This document shows positions 59,518 to 64,000 of a DNA stretch of 64,000 nt, in pieces. The number at the start of each line of letters is the position of its first letter. Within the stretch, counting starts at the first letter, position 1. The notes under the pieces were generated by a model. It worked only from the letters and a program-made list of their open reading frames with translations, was not told the origin of the DNA and did not search any database. The position numbers and the translations under genes were made by a program. The stretch spans positions 185,838-249,837 of the forward strand of contig RQTK01000210.1 of assembly GCA_003991915.1 (NCBI GenBank), in the 5' to 3' direction. Source of the stretch: Elysia chlorotica. Its lineage: Eukaryota; Mollusca; Gastropoda; Plakobranchidae.

Positions 59518-62500
59518 TTATTCACCTGTTGTAGCTGAGGTCACCACATGCGTGTTGGTTAATGCAGCATCCTTACTTTGCTGCACTCTCCTCTGAGTAA
59601 CATCGGCACAAATTACCTCATACCTTGGGCATTGGACGTAGCCTTGGTATGGGGGAATCTGTTAAATAAAAATACATTGTTACTGTGTCAACAAGACGGT
59701 ATTATTTCTAGGATCTGCCATTTTGACATATGCATATTAATTATTCTATGTGTTTGTTGAATCAGCATGTATCTCATGATAAATTAAAAATGAATGCACT
59801 GATTTGACTTTAATGTAAAGAAATGGCAAAAACAACCCAAAAGTCACTGAAACTTCCATTTCAATATACCCGCTAACCAAATCTAATGCATTTAAAGATT
59901 ATGAAAAAAATCAAACTTCTCTTTCAGAGAAAATATGTTTTTCTTGGTTGTAGAATATTGTAATTTACTATACCTTTGTTTGAGAGCCAGAGGGACATGA
60001 GATCCAATCTCCGCCTTCCAGCCTGATGTCATAATTTGTCTCCTTGCATTTAGTTTCATAGCACTTAGGACTAGCCTCCAAAGTGAGTGCTCTCTAAAAG
60101 ATTGGTAAAAAGTATGCATGAGCAGAAAAAATACCACCAGTTATTCAGCCAACTCGCGGAGTTTTTTTTTAATAACCTCCTTTTTCCTCTCCAACATTCA
60201 CGTCAGATTATATTGCTTTGGCTTTTTTTTTTTTTTTTTTTTTTTTTGGTTTTCAAGTTCAGTTGCCTTCAATATATACCAAAGAGAAGATATGGACAGT
60301 AATAATTTTTTTCCCTACTTTATAATTTTGAATAAAATTAAAGAACATGTCACCTGTTCAAAATGGGCATCTATGAGTGATATGTTGGACATAAAACATC
60401 GACTGTAGGGTAAGAAGGATTCATCCCAGGAAGGGCTGCCATTCACAGGCCTCTGGAAGCATGGAGTCTGTCAGATAAGATTCAATTTATCTATAACTAT
60501 AAACAGATTAAACAAATAATTAAATGAAAACATAAACAAAACAGCTAAAAACTATACACACACAAATGTGTTGACAATAATGAAAATTGCAAAAAAAAAA
60601 AAAAAATGCTTTCAACAAATGATAATTTTTAAAACTTGAAAAACATAAAAAATAAAAAAAATTTCCTCAAAACTTTAACTTAAGACTTTTATAGTACCTG
60701 ATCAGCCCCAAAGATTCCACATTTCAAAGATGTTGAGTCCACATTACATCTAGCTTTACTTAAATGTAAATGGTGACAACCAGTCAAGCTGAAAAGCAAA
60801 GTGATTGAAAACATGTCAGCCTTTTAAAGAGAACTTCATGAAAAAAATTGTTAGGGATTTTAATAAAATGAATGCAGCTGCTCTACATTTGAAATCCTAG
60901 CACAAAAAAAATAAAAAAAATAATAGAGATGAGGTTAAATTATGAGGACCATCTTGATGATCAGACCAAAATTTTCAACCCAAATTTGCTTTGCCTTCAA
61001 CATATTTCTGCAAAGAACAAAAAAAAGAGAGAGAGAGAGAGATGAATCAATGGATGGGCAGATGGATAAATAAAGATGGGGGGTAAGAGACTTAGGGAGA
61101 GAGGCAGACAGACAAACAAATATACAGACGTGGGAAGTAGTGTGGTTACAAATTAATAAAGATTATGTTTTAAAATGGCGCATACTTTTTAGAACAAAAC
61201 CCTTCTTGTGTGTCACACGAATCTTGATTTCCAAATTCACAACCCTGATCTGTAGAAATAATACAGATATATACATATACATTTAATCGATAAGAGGGAG
61301 ACAAAAACATTGCATGTATTCTGATAGAACTCTAAGACAATATTACTGCAAAGCTTTGAAAAAAGGATTTTTTTCTAAATAAATTGTCTGATATCAATTA
61401 TCTAATATTTCATGCTCCCTGATGTCTCTTGGCACTTAAATCAAGGCATATTTGGAAGGCAGTAGGTTGCTTGATTTCTCTCCATTCTAAGTGGATCAGA
61501 CAAAACCACACGCTCATTAAAAGGTCACGCTAATCTAAATTATTTATTTTTTGTTGACTTTCTAATTGCAGCTATAAATAACCCTTCACATCCATGTGCC
61601 ACATCACCCGCTATCGGCCGTTATATATTTTTACTAGAAAAACTCCATGAAACAATGTTTAGGGACCCGATTTTGTCGCTTAATATCCTTAGTTAAAAAC
61701 TAGAATGAATTAACTTTCTTTCCCTTTTCAACAAAAAAGAGCTTGGTCTATAAATAATCGAAATATGATCTTTTAAAGATTGCATTCAATGGGGCTGACC
61801 TCTTTCTCTAAAAAAATGTAAATAAAATCATGTGATAGTTGTATTTCTTTTTGTAAACAACCTGCTGATTGGTCTAGAGCATAGACCTATTTTTAAATAA
61901 CTTTTTGCACAAGCCCCATTTCATGCAAAGTTTGACAGCTCAAAAGCAAAACACTAATGATGAGGGTACACTATTTGACGAATATGACTATGATTTGAAT
62001 AATGCTGGCCCTTGATGTAATAAACAATATAATAGAGGCTTTAAAAAAATTTTTGTTTGGTTTTTGAGAAATCTGAGATGTTATCAAGAAATATTATTTT
62101 TTTGCCTCATCACTATATAGCAAAATAAAAATTGTGTAAAAAAAATCTATTTCAAATAGCCAAAATCTGCTCGCTTATTTTGTTTAGATACAAAGCCTGT
62201 AAATGTTTGACAAGTTTTAAGTCATTTGACAAAAATCTGTAGGACAAGATTTTGAAATTCACTGATTTTAGGTACCCAAAATTCAATATGGGGGCCTCAC
62301 TATGGCAACTATGTGACAAAATTTGAAAAAGTTCAGTTTCCCCACATTTCCACATGTGCTGATTTCGCATAACAAAGAAAATCACTCTCAGGACCCGCCC
62401 CTTCCCTCAGAAATTATGCTGACTTCAAAGAGTTTCAACTACCACGGACATTCAGCCAGGCTAGCGTCGATATACCATCAGGCAGCCTGTTTGAGCGTCC

Positions 62501-63771
62501 TGAGTTTAGAATAAAAGAAACATTGAGAACACTTATTTTGGGGTTCATATGTCCACGCAAATGGTGGAACTGACTGCAGAAACTAAAATCAGGAAGTCAA
62601 TTGTCGGACACCTTACAGGCCATTTCAAGACCCGTCCCTCCCGTTAATAAAATATATAAGCCTGGGTAGGTGAGGAATAGGCTGAATGCCAAATATCGTA
62701 ACTTACTTTTGCCCCATTGGAAAGGGTCTGACATGGAGTATTGGACTTCATACCAGCCGCTATCCTCAAACACAGCCAGAGATATGCGATCAATTACAGT
62801 TGCATAAGGCTGCAAGAAAGAAAAAGGTAAATATTGTTCTTTGCTATTTTTTATATATCATTGCGGCCCTCCCCCACAAAAAAAAACAACAAAAAAACCC
62901 CCAAATAAACTTATTCCCAATATGACATGAATTTTTTGACAATATTTTTTCTTTTTTAATTTCTTCTATTTTTGCTTTAAAGATAATAAACTTCAATTTT
63001 AAAACCATCTTTAAAATAATTGACTAAAAATATTTAATTGGCTGAATTGAGTTTGTGGTATTGTACAAATAGGTTTTGACAATACAATAAAAATCCAAAA
63101 AGTCAAAAATGTCCTTCTTGAATGAGGATGGGTTTACAAAAAAACATAAAATCAATAGATAAATCATCAAAACCTTTATAAAACAATGCAATAATGCCGT
63201 GTCGAAATACCACTCTGACCTTTTGTTCTTTTGATCCCATGATTGAGCTGTACATCAAGTAAGGATCCCAATGAGAAGTCGCCTTCCCTTTCTGGCAAAA
63301 GTGAGCACACAAAAAAAGTGTCTTAGGATAAAGTTTATATGGAGATCAAAATATAACCATTATATGGTCAATTGTTCAGTCAAAAAAGTGGGAAAAATTC
63401 TGTTAAATTGGTAAATAGGTATAACAAATACTCATAGAACAAGATTTCTCCAAATACACTCAGACATAAAGAAACAAAAATTTTTTGATTATTGTACTCA
63501 TATATAATTAGAGAGTTAATAATATCAAGTCATACTAAAATTTTCAAGGCAGGTAATGTTCAGCTAGAAACATGCCAAGTATAATTATAAGGCGAGTCAT
63601 ATTGTTTGAGAACATTATTAAAACTGACCACAATTTCCAATGGTCCACCAAACTGTGCTTGTGAAGTGCAGTTGAAATGATTTCTCATCTCCCTCACAAC
63701 CGCATCTGTAACGAGCCGCATCTTCCCCTCTTTAACAGACAGAACCTTCTTGGGCCATGGCTGGCATTCAC
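59518..63771 (-). CDS. Leishmanolysin-like M8 zinc metallopeptidase, C-terminal part
   Basis: Eight minus-strand exons, 5' to 3': 63771-63629, 63291-63220, 62809-62707, 61249-61186, 60788-60698, 60467-60355, 60091-59974, 59658-59518. All junctions keep frame, giving about 280 residues and a stop at 59518-59520. Exon 1 encodes MRNHFNCTSQAQFGGPLE, exon 2 KATSHWDPYLMYSSIMGS, exon 3 DRISLAVFEDSGWYEVQYS and DPFQWGK; these are hallmarks of peptidase family M8. The SHW histidine (63273-63271) should be the third zinc ligand, with a Met-turn candidate just after it. A cysteine-rich domain follows, containing CEFGNQDSC, PKCYETKC and WISCPSG. The HExxH exon and signal peptide must lie beyond the right edge. 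The protein ends VVTSATTGE with no hydrophobic tail, so GPI anchoring is not indicated. Related invertebrate enzymes are secreted or surface-bound; the role here is unknown. Confidence 0.92.
61250..62706 (-). other. Intron of the M8 peptidase gene, no other gene seen
   Basis: The 1.46-kb intron includes a GC-richer stretch at 62390-62650 with no exon I can support. Confidence 0.6.
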
Positions 63772-64000
63772 CTGATCATAGAACACAGAGAATTGACTTC
63801 AAGAAGTTGACACGTATTTCTTTCTTTTTCTTTTTTGGATCATGTGTAAAGATGCGGTTTTCAAAAAATAAAAATAATAGACTGTTGAAATAAGCTTTAC
63901 CAATGCATATTGGAAACTTAAAATCATGATTCATTTAAAGAAAAATGTGTGTTATAGCTATCAATATAAAATGTGATGATATTTTGATTGACTGCTTGCA

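Overview
The window is AT-rich animal nuclear DNA. It shows short phase-consistent exons split by GT-AG introns, many long simple repeats, tRNA-derived SINEs and broken LINEs. The gene set (ciliary genes, a lysosomal ABC transporter, an M8 metallopeptidase) and the repeat style fit a lophotrochozoan, most likely a mollusc such as a gastropod. That placement is inference. Nothing prokaryotic, no CRISPR array, no rRNA and no convincing tRNA gene was seen.

Layout. 1-9.8 kb is mostly repeats: an unidentified GC-rich exon on the minus strand at the left edge, SINE copies, microsatellites, and a 5'-truncated CR1/L2-like LINE at 8.65-9.83 kb. At 9.85-10.9 kb (minus) lies a small three-exon gene for a protein of about 116 residues that I do not recognise. 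It is head-to-head, 201 bp apart, with SPATA17 (plus, 10 exons, 11107-17515, 351 aa). The shared promoter holds an RFX X-box-like site. IFT43 (minus, 8 exons, 36607-19361, 197 aa) ends tail-to-tail with SPATA17. Its third intron is 11 kb long and full of duplications, microsatellites and a TIR element. ABCD4 (plus, 17 exons, 38856-50394, 608 aa) is head-to-head with IFT43, with a decayed reverse-transcriptase remnant between them. From 50.4 to 59.5 kb I see no gene, only the likely ABCD4 3' UTR, a SINE, a LINE tail and a 200-bp duplication. At 59518-63771 (minus) are the last eight exons of a leishmanolysin-like M8 metallopeptidase whose 5' part, including the expected HExxH exon, lies beyond the right edge.

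Exon coordinates were set by hand from splice signals. For SPATA17, IFT43 and ABCD4 every exon-exon junction keeps frame and the full length is close to the human protein as I remember it. SPATA17 and IFT43 both belong to cilium or flagellum biology. ABCD4 works in lysosomal cobalamin export and the peptidase is a zinc enzyme of the secretory or surface type. There is no operon-like cooperation; the shared theme is ciliary genes arranged head-to-head.

The most interesting signals are: the X-box in the SPATA17 bidirectional promoter with an unknown partner gene; a frame-compatible acidic alternative last exon inside IFT43 intron 3; a tandem duplication that copies the splice acceptor of IFT43 exon 5; a SINE family with two exchangeable 3' ends; and a perfectly matching 87-bp repeat found inside and outside a TIR element.
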